64,000 nt of DNA from contig NZ_CP072913.1 in assembly GCF_017968885.1 (NCBI RefSeq), positions 4,814,501 through 4,878,500 of the forward strand, written 5' to 3'. A program made the translations under genes and the position numbers. The notes under the pieces were generated by a model. It saw only the letters and a list, made by a program, of their open reading frames with translations. It had not been told where the DNA came from and did no database searches. Shown piece by piece: positions 1-8,474 of the stretch. Source of the stretch: Pseudomonas sp. Tri1 (GTDB taxonomy: Bacteria; Pseudomonadota; Gammaproteobacteria; Pseudomonadales; Pseudomonadaceae). The first letter of the stretch is position 1, and the number at the start of each line of letters is the position of its first letter.

Positions 1-904
1 CCGGGCCGGTGAGCATGATCGTCGGGTCGGTGCTGGTGACGGCGGTGGCGACGATCCGCGCCCGGGGTCGCAAGCCCAATGCGCGCCCCTTGGCTTCGGA
101 ACCGATCAACATCAGCGCCGCACCATCGACGATGCCGGAACTGTTACCCGGCGTGTGCACATGGTTGATTCGTTCAACGTGGCTATAGACCCGCAGCGCC
201 GTACCGTCGAAGCCCATCTGGCCCATGGCTTCGAAACTTGGCTTGAGCTTGCCCAGGCCTTCGAGCGTCGAGTCGGCGCGGATGAATTCGTCGTGGTCCA
301 GCAGCACGATGCCATTCCGGTCCCGCACCGCCACCAGCGATTTGTCGAACGAGCCGTCAGCCCGGGCCCGCGCCGCTTTTTGCTGGGAATGCAACGCGTA
401 GGCATCGACATCCGCGCGACTGAAGCCTTCCAGAGTAGCGATCAGGTCGGCGCCGATGCCCTGAGGGGTGAAGTGGCCATGCAGGTTGGATTGCGGGTCA
501 AGCGCCCACGCACCACCATCGCTGCCCATAGGCACCCGGGACATGGATTCGACGCCGCCAGCCACGACCAGGTCCTCGAACCCGGATCGCACTTTCATGG
601 CCGCCAGGTTCACCGCTTCCAGACCCGAGGCGCAAAACCGATTGAGCTGCACACCTGCCACGCTGACGTCCCAGTCGGCGATCAGAGCGGCGGTCTTGGC
701 GATGTCGGCGCCCTGCTCGCCCACTGGCGTTACACAACCCAGCACGATGTCGTCGACCTGGCTGGTGTCCAGGCTCATGCGTTGGCGCAACGCAATGAGC
801 AGCCCCCCCACCAGGTTCACCGGCTTGACGCTGTGCAGCGCGCCATCGGCCTTGCCCTTGCCGCGAGGCGTGCGTAATGCATCGAAAATCAAAGCTTGGA
901 TCAT
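1..904 (-). CDS. Acetyl-CoA C-acyltransferase (thiolase), C-terminal part outside the window
   Basis: Thiolase-family enzyme that joins or cleaves acyl-CoA units, expected in the cytoplasm in fatty-acid or ketone metabolism. The ATG at 904 opens [20 protein letters not shown]. The acyl-accepting cysteine lies in the NRFCASG motif at about residue 91, and the substrate-loop sequence [10 protein letters not shown] follows. About 301 codons are present and the gene runs off the left edge, so the C-terminal catalytic His and Cys motifs are not visible. Typical members have about 390-430 residues. The family is certain; the choice between acetyl-CoA acetyltransferase and a longer-chain FadA/FadI role is not. 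Confidence 0.9.
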   Translation of the reverse strand, partial: MIQALIFDALRTPRGKGKADGALHSVKPVNLVGGLLIALRQRMSLDTSQVDDIVLGCVTPVGEQGADIAKTAALIADWDVSVAGVQLNRFCASGLEAVNLAAMKVRSGFEDLVVAGGVESMSRVPMGSDGGAWALDPQSNLHGHFTPQGIGADLIATLEGFSRADVDAYALHSQQKAARARADGSFDKSLVAVRDRNGIVLLDHDEFIRADSTLEGLGKLKPSFEAMGQMGFDGTALRVYSHVERINHVHTPGNSSGIVDGAALMLIGSEAKGRALGLRPRARIVATAVTSTDPTIMLTGP

Positions 905-1289
905 GACATCCTCGAACCACGGGGGTAGGCAATTGGCTTCAACCATAAGCCCAGCGGCGCGGGATTCAATGACCACAGTGCTCAATGGCGTTGACAGCCA
1001 CGCTCAGACGAACGGTAGCGAGCTATCGGGTTAACCGATTCAGGTGGGCAAGCTGTCTAGCAAAAGGGCCTTCAAGCAGGTGGCAATAGGCCTCATGCCG
1101 TTTTAATAGCGATACCCATTGAACTGATACGAATTGGATCTAAGCCAAGGCGGCTGCGGCCCCTAATGTAATCCTTGTACAAGAAGGTCGTCGGGTTTTG
1201 CCGAGACGCTTGTCAGACAGGAAGTGCACCGCCAGCCATCATGGATATGCAGGCTGGCCTCAGGAAATAACAAAAAAGGCGGGTCAGCC
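905..1289. other. Intergenic region upstream of the thiolase
   Basis: This gap of about 385 bp holds the divergent control regions of the thiolase (minus strand) and the small ORF at 1290 (plus strand). I see no convincing gene. An inverted repeat ATCGG-N5-CCGAT lies at 1025-1039, about 120 bp upstream of the thiolase start, and could be an operator. No clear -35/-10 pair was found. Confidence 0.4.
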
Positions 1290-1385
1290 ATGTTCAAACA
1301 TTCGAAAGTTCGTCAAGCCGGGCTCATTCTCTTCGCCACGACGCTGCTGTTGATTTTGCCGAATATCACCAAGGTGATCGGCTGA
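1290..1385 (+). CDS. 31-residue hydrophobic peptide
   Basis: A short ORF starting MFKHSKVRQAGLILF with a purine-rich GGCGGG ribosome site just upstream. A basic N-terminus of about nine residues is followed by one hydrophobic stretch (AGLILFATTLLLILP), which suggests a single-span inner-membrane peptide with its N-terminus inside. It lies 127 bp before the cytochrome c gene. I recognise no named family and assign no function. The clean start, ribosome site and amphipathic layout argue that it is real. Confidence 0.55.
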   Translation: MFKHSKVRQAGLILFATTLLLILPNITKVIG

Positions 1386-1512
1386 GTCCTGCGCGCGGGT
1401 GCCTGCACCATCAGCACGTTGTATCGCCAAGAAATGTGACGGGTTCGTTGTTCCGGCGACGGTGGCTGTGCCAACCTTTACGGCATTCTCCACGACATGG
1501 AAGGCGATCCAT

Positions 1513-2325
1513 TTGAAAGCTCTCATTGTGTTCGGGGCGTTGCTGCTCAGCACGCCCCTGTATGCCGCGCAGCTGGTGCTGGAGCTGGGCGCGAATGCGC
1601 GCACCTGGCAAACCGAAGAACTGCTCAAGCATCCTGAAGCCCAGACAGTCCAGATCACTGACGACGTTTCCTACAAGAAACCGATGAGTTATCGCGCCGT
1701 CCCGCTGACGGCATTGTTGGCTGGCGTCCAGTCGGACGAGCATCTGCAAGCCGTGGCGCTGGATGGTTTCGCCGCCGAAATGCCCGCCGCGCCACTACTC
1801 AATAAGAGCGGCGCCCGGGCCTGGTTGGCGATTGAGGACCCGGCCAAGCCCTGGCCTGCGCTGGGCGAAGGCAAGCACAGTGCCGGGCCTTTCTATCTGG
1901 TTTGGACGAACCCGCAGGCGGGCCATATCAGCCCTGAACAATGGCCGTACGCGCTGGCGAGCATCAAGCGTCTGTCCGCGGTGGCCGAACGCTTCCCGGC
2001 CCTGCTACCGTCACCCAGCCTGGCCAAGGACGATCCGGTCAATAAAGGCTTCGAGCTGTTCCAGAAGAACTGCCTGGCCTGCCATCGGCTCAATGGCGCG
2101 GGCGATGCGCAGTTCGGCCCGGACCTGAACATTCCCTTCAACCCGACCGAATACTTCTCGGGGGATTTCCTCAAACGCTATATCCGTGATCCACAGAATC
2201 TGCGTAGCTGGCCCCAGGGCAAGATGCCGGGGTTCTCGGAGGCGGTGCTACCGGACTCGGAGCTGGATTTGTTGGTGGGCTATTTGAAGCATATGGCGGG
2301 ACGCAAACAGCCGTTGAAGCAGTAA
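1513..2325 (+). CDS. Secreted class I cytochrome c domain protein
   Basis: A periplasmic electron-transfer protein of about 270 residues. A TTG at 1513, eight bases after GGAAGG, opens a signal peptide (LKALIVFGALLLSTPLYA); the frame is open further upstream but that part does not look like protein. The heme site CLACH is at residues 187-191 and the likely sixth ligand Met, in KMPGF, is at about residue 238. The first 170 residues have no heme motif and resemble the molybdopterin-domain-like front half of some oxidoreductase-linked cytochromes; that likeness is an inference. No partner enzyme lies next to it. Confidence 0.8.
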   Translation: MKALIVFGALLLSTPLYAAQLVLELGANARTWQTEELLKHPEAQTVQITDDVSYKKPMSYRAVPLTALLAGVQSDEHLQAVALDGFAAEMPAAPLLNKSGARAWLAIEDPAKPWPALGEGKHSAGPFYLVWTNPQAGHISPEQWPYALASIKRLSAVAERFPALLPSPSLAKDDPVNKGFELFQKNCLACHRLNGAGDAQFGPDLNIPFNPTEYFSGDFLKRYIRDPQNLRSWPQGKMPGFSEAVLPDSELDLLVGYLKHMAGRKQPLKQ

Positions 2326-2335
2326 ATTTGCTTGC

Positions 2336-2363
2336 GTGGCGAGGGAGCCTGCTTCCTTGCCAC
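2336..2363. repeat. REP-like hairpin after the cytochrome c gene
   Basis: An imperfect palindrome with arms GTGGCGAGGGAGC and GCTTCCTTGCCAC, starting 10 bp after the cytochrome stop codon. It resembles a second Pseudomonas REP class (GTGGCGAGGGAGC) and may help end or stabilise the transcript. Confidence 0.5.
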
Positions 2364-2384
2364 AAAAGCTCGCTCGCCAGACGG

Positions 2385-3188
2385 TTACTGTTGTTGCACC
2401 GAGATCACCGGCGCCGGTGTCACGACCACCTTGGCATGCATCTGCTCAAACCCACCCCCGCGACGCATGCCCCGCACCGGGCAGGCATCCAGGTAATCCA
2501 GGCCCACGGCCAGTTTCAGGTGTCGTTCCGGGCGGACCAGTTGGTTGGTCACATCGAAGCTGTACCAGGCGTCATCGAGCCAGGCCTCGGCCCAGGCGTG
2601 GCTGACCAGCTGTTCGCTGTTGTCGCTGAACAGATAGCCCGACACGTACCGCGCTGGCACGCCAAGACTGCGGGCACAGGCCAGGAATGCGTGGGCGTGG
2701 TCCTGACACACCCCGCTACCACCAGCAAAAGCCTGGGCTGCGCTGGTCTCGACCTCCGTGGCGCCGGGTGTGTAGGTCATGTGCTGGTTCAGCCCGTACA
2801 TCAAATCGATCAATGCCGTGCGATCACGACGCTGTTTGCATTGCTGCTGGGCAAACGCGCGAAGAGCTTCGTCCGCTTCAGTCAATCGGGTGAACCGCAG
2901 GAATGGCAGCGCCGACTGGCTCTCATGCTCGGCTTCGTGCAACGGATCGATGTCCACCTGTCCGCGCGCGCCGATGATGATCGTTTCGTGGGGTTCGTCG
3001 AGGGTGAGTACATGAAAGATGTTGCCGAACGGATCCAGCTGCGCCCGTACCGGCCGTGGCAAATCCAGTTGCCAGCTGAGCACATGCTGGCGTTCGCTGT
3101 CGTGGGGCGTCAGGCGCAGGTACTGGATGCTGGCACGAACCTGGTCTTCATAGTGGTAGGTCGTTTCGTGGCTGATTGAGAGTCTCAT
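2385..3188 (-). CDS. Transglutaminase-like cysteine protease family protein
   Basis: A 267-residue protein with an N-terminal beta-rich transglutaminase-associated region followed by the papain-like core. The catalytic triad can be read as Cys161 (GSGVCQDHAH), His197 (SHAWAEAW) and Asp212 (WYSFDVTN). There is no signal peptide, so it is probably cytoplasmic. It is the last gene of a three-gene operon and overlaps the alpha-E gene by 4 bp. Comparative genomics of such clusters suggests a peptide-ligase/peptidase pair acting on an unknown peptide or amide. Function in vivo is unknown. Confidence 0.88.
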   Translation of the reverse strand: MRLSISHETTYHYEDQVRASIQYLRLTPHDSERQHVLSWQLDLPRPVRAQLDPFGNIFHVLTLDEPHETIIIGARGQVDIDPLHEAEHESQSALPFLRFTRLTEADEALRAFAQQQCKQRRDRTALIDLMYGLNQHMTYTPGATEVETSAAQAFAGGSGVCQDHAHAFLACARSLGVPARYVSGYLFSDNSEQLVSHAWAEAWLDDAWYSFDVTNQLVRPERHLKLAVGLDYLDACPVRGMRRGGGFEQMHAKVVVTPAPVISVQQQ

Positions 3189-4135
3189 ATGACCTCCAGG
3201 TAGGAACTGTGAATGGCATTGCCCAGTTCACGGACCAGTGGGATGAATTCGGTGAGCCAGGCATGCAGGCCCCCGTCGAGGATTTCGTTGATACCGGTGT
3301 AGCGCAGACGCGCGTCCATCTCCGCACCCAGCCGTTGTGCCTGCCGGCCATTGGAGCCTGGCAGGCTCGCGAGGATCTGCTCGATTTCTTCGGTGCAGGC
3401 CCGCAGCGAACGCGGCACATCGGCGCGTAACAGCAACAGTTCAGCCACATGACGGGCACCCGGGGCGTCGCGGTAGATCTCGGTGTAGGCCTCGAAGGAA
3501 GACAAGGCCCGTAACAAGGCGCTCCACTGGTAATACGCGTGGGCGGTACCGTCGCTGACCGTGTCGGCCTGATCGCCGGCCATTTCGTAGCGGGCGTCGA
3601 GCAAGCGCAAAGTGTTATCAGCCCTTTCGATAAAGGTCCCCAGGCGAATGAACCTGAATGCGTCGTTACGCATGATGGTGCCGTAGGTTGCACCTCGGAA
3701 CAGGTGGGACCGCTCCTTGATCCACTCGCAGAAACGGCTCATGCCGTAGCGAGTCAAACCTTGCTCGGCAATCCCGCGAATTTCCAGCCAGGTGGCGTTG
3801 ATGTTTTCCCACATGTCGGCGGTGATTCGCCCACGTACCGCGTGGGCGCTGGCCCGCGCGGAGCCAAGACAGCTGTAGATGCTGGCCGGGTTGGCCGCGT
3901 CCAAGGCAAAGAAATGCAGCAGTCGTTCGGCATGCAGATCGCCGTGTCGCTCCCGGTAATCGTCCAGCGTTCCGGTGATCAGCAAGGGCATGGCCAATTC
4001 GTGCAGGCCATCGCCGCGCCCGTCCTGAGGCATCAGGGACAACGAGTAACTGACGTCGAGCATCCGCGCGAGGTTTTCCGCACGCTCCAGGTAACGCGAC
4101 ATCCAGTACAGGTCCGAGGCAGTTCTACTTAACAT
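3185..4135 (-). CDS. Alpha-E domain protein (DUF403)
   Basis: A 316-residue, largely helical protein opening MLSRTASDLYWMSRYLERAE, the signature of the alpha-E family. It is encoded between the ATP-grasp gene (10 bp gap) and the transglutaminase gene (4 bp overlap). The three families co-occur widely in bacteria. Alpha-E proteins have no established reaction; a scaffold or accessory role for the ATP-grasp ligase is the usual suggestion. No signal peptide or membrane segment is seen. Confidence 0.9.
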   Translation of the reverse strand: MLSRTASDLYWMSRYLERAENLARMLDVSYSLSLMPQDGRGDGLHELAMPLLITGTLDDYRERHGDLHAERLLHFFALDAANPASIYSCLGSARASAHAVRGRITADMWENINATWLEIRGIAEQGLTRYGMSRFCEWIKERSHLFRGATYGTIMRNDAFRFIRLGTFIERADNTLRLLDARYEMAGDQADTVSDGTAHAYYQWSALLRALSSFEAYTEIYRDAPGARHVAELLLLRADVPRSLRACTEEIEQILASLPGSNGRQAQRLGAEMDARLRYTGINEILDGGLHAWLTEFIPLVRELGNAIHSSYLEVI

Positions 4136-4145
4136 GGCAGCTTCC

Positions 4146-5555
4146 TCAATCCTCGACCACCCAGGTGTCCTTCGTGCCCCCGCCCTGGGACGAATTCACC
4201 ACCAGCGACCCTTCACGCAACGCCACCCGGGTCAGGCCGCCCGGGACCACACGGGTTTCCCGACCGGACAGCACAAACGGGCGCAAGTCGATGTGGCGCG
4301 GGGCGATGCCATTTTCGACAAAGGTCGGACACGTCGAGAGTGACAGCGTCGGCTGGGCGATGTAGGCGTGCGGCTTGGCCTTGATTCGCTCGCGGAAGGC
4401 ATCGATCTGCGCCGTCGTCGACGCCGGCCCCACCAGCATCCCGTAGCCACCGGAGCCCTGGGTTTCCTTGACCACCAGGTTCGGGAGATTCGCCAGCACA
4501 TGGGAAAGCTCAGCAGGATTACGACACTGCCACGTAGGAACGTTCTTCAGGATCGGTTCTTCGTCCAGGTAAAAACGGATCATGTCGGTAACGAACGGGT
4601 ACACCGACTTGTCGTCCGCCACGCCCGTGCCGATGGCGTTGGCCAACACCACGTTGCCGGAACGGTAGGACGACAACAGCCCCGGCACCCCAAGCATCGA
4701 ATCCGGATTGAAGGCCAGCGGGTCGAGGAACGCATCGTCGAGGCGACGATAGATCACATCCACCGCTTTCGGCCCGTCGGTGGTGCGCATGAATACCTTG
4801 TCATCGCGCACGAACAGGTCAGCGCCCTCTACCAGCTCCACCCCCATCTCCCGGGCCAGGAACGCGTGCTCGAAGAACGCACTGTTGAAGCGCCCCGGAG
4901 TGAGCACCACGACGCTGGGGTCATCCAGCGGACTGGCGCTTTTCAGGGTGTCGAGCAGTAGGTTGGGATAATGATCAATCGGAGCGATACGCTGGACAGC
5001 AAACAGTTCGGGAAACAGGCGCATCATCATCTTGCGATCTTCCAGCATGTAGCTGACGCCGCTGGGCGTACGAAGATTATCCTCAAGCACGTAGTACGTA
5101 CCGTCACCGTCGCGCACCAGGTCGACACCGCAAATGTGGGCATAGATATCGCGGTGCAGATCCAGACCTTGCATCGCCAATTGATATTGCTCGTTGGCCA
5201 GCACCTGCTCGGCCGGAATAATGCCGGCGCGGATGATGCGTTGCTCGTGGTAGAGGTCGGCCAGGAACATGTTCAGCGCCTTGACTCGCTGGATGCAGCC
5301 ACGTTCGACGACCCGCCATTCACTGGCAGGGATGCTGCGCGGGATGGTGTCGAAAGGGATCAGGCGCTCTGTCCCCTGCTCGTCCCCGTAGAGCGTGAAG
5401 GTAATCCCGGCGCGGTGAAACAACAGGTCGGCTTCGCGCCGCCGCTGTGCCAGAAGTTCGTCAGGCGTTTCGGCCAGCCACCGGGCAAATGCCCGATAAT
5501 GCGGGCGGACCTGGCCATCGGCGTCGTACATTTCGTCAAAACCAGTGCGAATCAT
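4146..5555 (-). CDS. Circularly permuted type 2 ATP-grasp protein
   Basis: A 469-residue protein starting MIRTGFDEMYDADGQVRPHY, the standard N-terminus of the DUF404/DUF407 circularly permuted ATP-grasp family. The nucleotide-binding segment NLVVKETQGSGGYGM lies in the C-terminal half. ATP-grasp enzymes join a carboxylate to an amine through an acyl-phosphate. The substrate here is not known. A strong ribosome site (AAGGAGT) precedes the start, and the gene leads the three-gene operon with alpha-E and transglutaminase. Confidence 0.9.
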   Translation of the reverse strand: MIRTGFDEMYDADGQVRPHYRAFARWLAETPDELLAQRRREADLLFHRAGITFTLYGDEQGTERLIPFDTIPRSIPASEWRVVERGCIQRVKALNMFLADLYHEQRIIRAGIIPAEQVLANEQYQLAMQGLDLHRDIYAHICGVDLVRDGDGTYYVLEDNLRTPSGVSYMLEDRKMMMRLFPELFAVQRIAPIDHYPNLLLDTLKSASPLDDPSVVVLTPGRFNSAFFEHAFLAREMGVELVEGADLFVRDDKVFMRTTDGPKAVDVIYRRLDDAFLDPLAFNPDSMLGVPGLLSSYRSGNVVLANAIGTGVADDKSVYPFVTDMIRFYLDEEPILKNVPTWQCRNPAELSHVLANLPNLVVKETQGSGGYGMLVGPASTTAQIDAFRERIKAKPHAYIAQPTLSLSTCPTFVENGIAPRHIDLRPFVLSGRETRVVPGGLTRVALREGSLVVNSSQGGGTKDTWVVED

Positions 5556-5943
5556 GCCGTACTCCTTGTCACCCTGGCATCAGGCTTCGCAAGGCCCGTG
5601 CCATCGGCATAAACGCTTTATGATCAATGGGTTGAATAAGCCTCCGACAGGCTGCGCACCCTTGTAGTGCAGCAAATGCCCTCGCCCCACTGCTCCCGCT
5701 CCATTGCGACGCAGGGGGCGCCGCTACCCAGAGCATAGACATGGAAAGAGCACGTGGCTTGATCTGGATACAGTTAGGTACAAAACCTGGGGGGAATGAT
5801 GGCGGTGGTCAGTTGGCAATAATGTGGGCCGCATGACCGCCCTCGTGCGCAAGCTCGCCCCAACAAGGAAATTGACTGGCTCGCACACATGAAAACGGCC
5901 GACACAAAGGTCAGCCGTTGCTCTGGTTGCGGTGAGTGAATTA
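5556..5943. other. Intergenic region between rraB and the ATP-grasp operon
   Basis: About 390 bp with no gene that I can support. It should contain the minus-strand promoter of the ATP-grasp operon near its left end, but I could not pick a convincing -35/-10 pair. The rraB terminator lies at its right end. A degenerate REP fragment (CAAGCTCGCCCC) sits near 5850. Confidence 0.5.
5891..5920 (-). terminator. Rho-independent terminator of rraB
   Basis: In the minus-strand direction the arms AACGGCTGAC and GTCGGCCGTT form a 10-bp stem (one wobble) with a six-base loop, followed by TTTTC. It begins 24 bp after the rraB stop codon. Confidence 0.75.
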
Positions 5944-6285
5944 TCAGGCCTGCAGGCGCCGAATCTCCTGCTTGACGCCCCAGCCTTCGATGATGCCGCC
6001 CAGCGGCTCGACCACGGCCTCAAAGTCCTGCTCGAAGTCTCCAATGTCATCGTAGGTGGCGTACATCACACGGCTCAGCTCCAATGACCAGGCCCCGTCA
6101 TCCCGTGCGCTGATCTGTGCATTCAATGACTCACCCCGAAATTGACCTGCCGCCCTGCGCGCCCGCTCCTCATCCGGGAAAATGGCGTAGAACTCGATGG
6201 GATGGAACTGTGAGAAATCGAAACCACCTTCTTTCATGCGGCGAAGCACGCTGGTGCTGATGTCTTCTTGATAGGCTGTGCTCAT
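5944..6285 (-). CDS. rraB: Ribonuclease E inhibitor RraB family protein
   Basis: A 113-residue acidic protein. RraB binds the C-terminal scaffold of RNase E and alters which RNAs are cut. The family match rests on overall length, acidity and motifs such as FYAIFPDEERAR and YDDIGDFEQDFE. It is transcribed alone, with its own terminator. Its presumed target, rne, is encoded about 45 kb away in this window. Whether it binds the Pseudomonas RNase E scaffold, which is diverged from the E. coli one, cannot be told from sequence. Confidence 0.85.
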   Translation of the reverse strand: MSTAYQEDISTSVLRRMKEGGFDFSQFHPIEFYAIFPDEERARRAAGQFRGESLNAQISARDDGAWSLELSRVMYATYDDIGDFEQDFEAVVEPLGGIIEGWGVKQEIRRLQA

Positions 6286-6487
6286 GAAACGTCCTCCTCA
6301 AACCGATGGATAGACTTTCCGTCTTCCCGTGCGTACAACCGGTAAGTTGCATGCGCTACGGCATCAAATTACCGTCGGGACACAAGCATGTAGCTGACAA
6401 GACCGGACCTAAGCGATCCTTTCGCTGATCTCACTTGCAGAGTAGCTGCAAGTCGCAGCCACTGCCAAGCGGGACCAGACAACGATT

Positions 6488-6724
6488 TCATGAAATCGGT
6501 GTGATGCTGATGATTTCGATGCTGTACTGGGACTTGAGATTCTTGACCGTCGGGTCCGCGGTACGCCCCTCCAGATCATTGAGGTCCAGCTCATTGGCCA
6601 CCGGAAGCAGCCTTTCGCGAATCAGCTGTGCAGCCTGTTCCATAGTAGGCTCCTGGTCATACTCGAACTCCTGGACGTTGGTTTCGCTGTGATCATCCAC
6701 GAAAGTGATTTCCCACTTTTGCAT
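6488..6724 (-). CDS. 78-residue hypothetical protein
   Basis: A small acidic protein starting MQKWEITFVDDHSETNVQEF. The start at 6724 follows GAGGAGA at good spacing; an in-frame upstream extension lacks a ribosome site. The alternating hydrophobic pattern near the ends (WEITFVDD and YSIEIISITPIS) suggests a small alpha/beta fold. No signal peptide or known motif was found. It lies between rraB and the START-domain gene, both on the same strand, but a terminator separates it from the latter. Confidence 0.65.
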   Translation of the reverse strand: MQKWEITFVDDHSETNVQEFEYDQEPTMEQAAQLIRERLLPVANELDLNDLEGRTADPTVKNLKSQYSIEIISITPIS

Positions 6725-6819
6725 CGGTGTCTCCTCGATCAATTCAGGGCCTGGCTTACCTTTATCTCGACATTGAGGGTCGAACAATCGTTCCGCCGGG
6801 TCGTTGGACGGCACACATG

Positions 6820-6843
6820 AAAAGACCGCCTCATGGGCGGTCT
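6820..6843 (-). terminator. Terminator of the START-domain gene
   Basis: In the minus direction a stem of AGACCGCC and GGCGGTCT with a 4-5 base loop is followed by TTTTC, 21 bp after the stop codon of the START-domain gene. Confidence 0.75.
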
Positions 6844-6863
6844 CCAGATGCAACCATAGCCGA

Positions 6864-7472
6864 TTACTTTTCGGCGCGGTCCCTGAGGGCTTTCAAGGTG
6901 TTGAACGGTGCGTCGACGACAAACTTGTTGGCCAGCCAGGACGGTACGCTGCCACCCGGATCGGTGTGGACCTGATAGGTCACTTCGATCTGATTCGCGC
7001 CCTTGGGCGTGAACTTCCAGAAGCCCTCGACCTGGGTGACCCGCACAAACCCTTGCTCTTCAGGCAGGTACGTTGGCACGCCCTTGAGGTTACGCGTCAG
7101 GCTGCCATCGGCACCTTCGACAGTGGTGACTTCCAGCACCGAGTCCCGGGACGTGACCGGCCACGGCGTATTGAACTGGGTGTAGGTCCAGGACTTATTG
7201 CCCTCATGCTTGACCAGTTTCTGGCTCTTGCATTCGTGAATCCAGGCGCAAGCCCCAGCGACGTCTTCCTGCAGGGCCCGCAGCTTTTCCATGGTGGTGT
7301 TCATGACGGTAACGCCCTGGTAGGCCTTGTACTTGGAGCCGGCCACCTCACTGAGGGAAACCTTGATACCGTCCTGCTCCTTGGCCACTTTCCAGCTCTC
7401 TGCCTGGGCGGTTGCCGTCGCCAACAACACGGTCAACCCACACAACACAGCCATACGATGCAGCGAACCCAT
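6864..7472 (-). CDS. Secreted START-domain (lipid-binding fold) protein
   Basis: A 202-residue protein with a signal peptide (MGSLHRMAVLCGLTVLLA, cleavage after ATAQA) and then a START/SRPBCC-type domain. The segments WIHECKSQKLVK, PVTSRDSVLEV and VTYQVHTDPGG fit the family. The ATG at 7472 is preferred over an upstream one because AAGGAAAA precedes it and the signal peptide begins there. These proteins are thought to bind a hydrophobic ligand in the periplasm. The ligand is unknown. Confidence 0.85.
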   Translation of the reverse strand: MGSLHRMAVLCGLTVLLATATAQAESWKVAKEQDGIKVSLSEVAGSKYKAYQGVTVMNTTMEKLRALQEDVAGACAWIHECKSQKLVKHEGNKSWTYTQFNTPWPVTSRDSVLEVTTVEGADGSLTRNLKGVPTYLPEEQGFVRVTQVEGFWKFTPKGANQIEVTYQVHTDPGGSVPSWLANKFVVDAPFNTLKALRDRAEK

Positions 7473-7512
7473 AGTTTTTTTCCTTATTGTCCAAGTTCTG
7501 ATCATTGACCCA

Positions 7513-7767
7513 CTACGCTGCCGTGACTTGCTCCCACCAACCGATCAATCGGATGGCGTCTTCGCTGCTGCTGCCACAGACCTCGATGTCGGCTTCGAAC
7601 GCCGAGCACACCGCCGGGCGTTCCGGCTGGCCGAAGATCCGGCACAGATTATCGACCGACAATTGCACGCAACGTTCTCCCGCCGGCTTGCCATGGGGCA
7701 TACCAGGGATCGGCGAGCTGATGGACGGGGCGATGCAGCAGGCGCCACAGCCTTCACGGCACTTCAT
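7513..7767 (-). CDS. YkgJ family cysteine-cluster protein
   Basis: An 84-residue protein with cysteines at 3, 7, 10, 11, 33, 42, 54 and 64, the first group reading CREGCGACC. This is the zinc- or iron-sulphur-binding CxCC pattern of the YkgJ family (UPF0153). The bound metal and role are unknown. It lies 40 bp upstream of the START-domain gene on the same strand and could be cotranscribed with it. Confidence 0.85.
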   Translation of the reverse strand: MKCREGCGACCIAPSISSPIPGMPHGKPAGERCVQLSVDNLCRIFGQPERPAVCSAFEADIEVCGSSSEDAIRLIGWWEQVTAA

Positions 7768-7915
7768 GACGACAACATCCTCACGACAGGTAATGGTTGG
7801 TAACGGGTCACAGAGTAACGGCTAAAACACTCGTTTTAAATTACCGATCGCGTGTTTTTTCGGCCACGGTGAGATGACTGGGCAGTCAGCGACCAACTGC
7901 CTGCATGACGGAGGT

Positions 7916-8389
7916 TTATTGCTTGAATTCAAAATCCAGCGCCGCGCCTTCCACTTCATTGCGCTCTTGATTGCGCAGCGGCAGTTGCATTTCATTGCTC
8001 AGCAAACGGCCATTGAGTTGGAACGGCCCGGGTTTATCTCCAAACATGGACGGCAGCAGTGGTTGATGTTTGGTTGACTGCACCTGACCGGGCGGCTGCA
8101 GTTCCTCGACCATGTCATGGGGCAGGCTCAAATCCAGCTTGGCCGGCGGCAACGGGGTCTTGGCAACCTCGTGGGCAGATTTGCTCTTGGAGGCGATGGG
8201 AGCACGTTTCTTCTTTGCAGGAGCCACTTTTTTCACGGGCGCCTTTTTGACCGCAGCCGGTTTTTTCGACACATTTTTCGTGGCGCTGGCGGCGGGTTTC
8301 TCCGCTGCCGACGCGGCCATCACGCCTCCCATGTGGAAGGCAGTCAACAGGCCGATCAAAACCCACACGGCAGGAACAATGGCTTTCAT
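7916..8389 (-). CDS. Secreted Lys/Ala-rich hypothetical protein
   Basis: A protein of about 157 residues. A signal peptide (MKAIVPAVWVLIGLLTAFHM) is followed by a Lys/Ala/Pro-rich stretch at about residues 30-75 (KKPAAVKKAPVKK), then a more ordinary C-terminal region. The basic, low-complexity middle resembles histone-like tails and often draws misleading automatic names. The start at 8389 is chosen for the signal peptide; an ATG at 8422 is also open and neither has a strong ribosome site. Function unknown. Confidence 0.6.
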   Translation of the reverse strand: MKAIVPAVWVLIGLLTAFHMGGVMAASAAEKPAASATKNVSKKPAAVKKAPVKKVAPAKKKRAPIASKSKSAHEVAKTPLPPAKLDLSLPHDMVEELQPPGQVQSTKHQPLLPSMFGDKPGPFQLNGRLLSNEMQLPLRNQERNEVEGAALDFEFKQ

Positions 8390-8474
8390 AAACACAACGG
8401 CACTTACGGCAGGGAACCCCATGCTCGCCTGATAATGAGACGCTGACAAGCACATCAGGCTAAACCGCTGATTC

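Noticed and set aside
1399..1512. Longer N-terminus for the cytochrome c gene
   Set aside because: These 38 codons precede a clean signal peptide and lack a ribosome site; TTG at 1513 has one.
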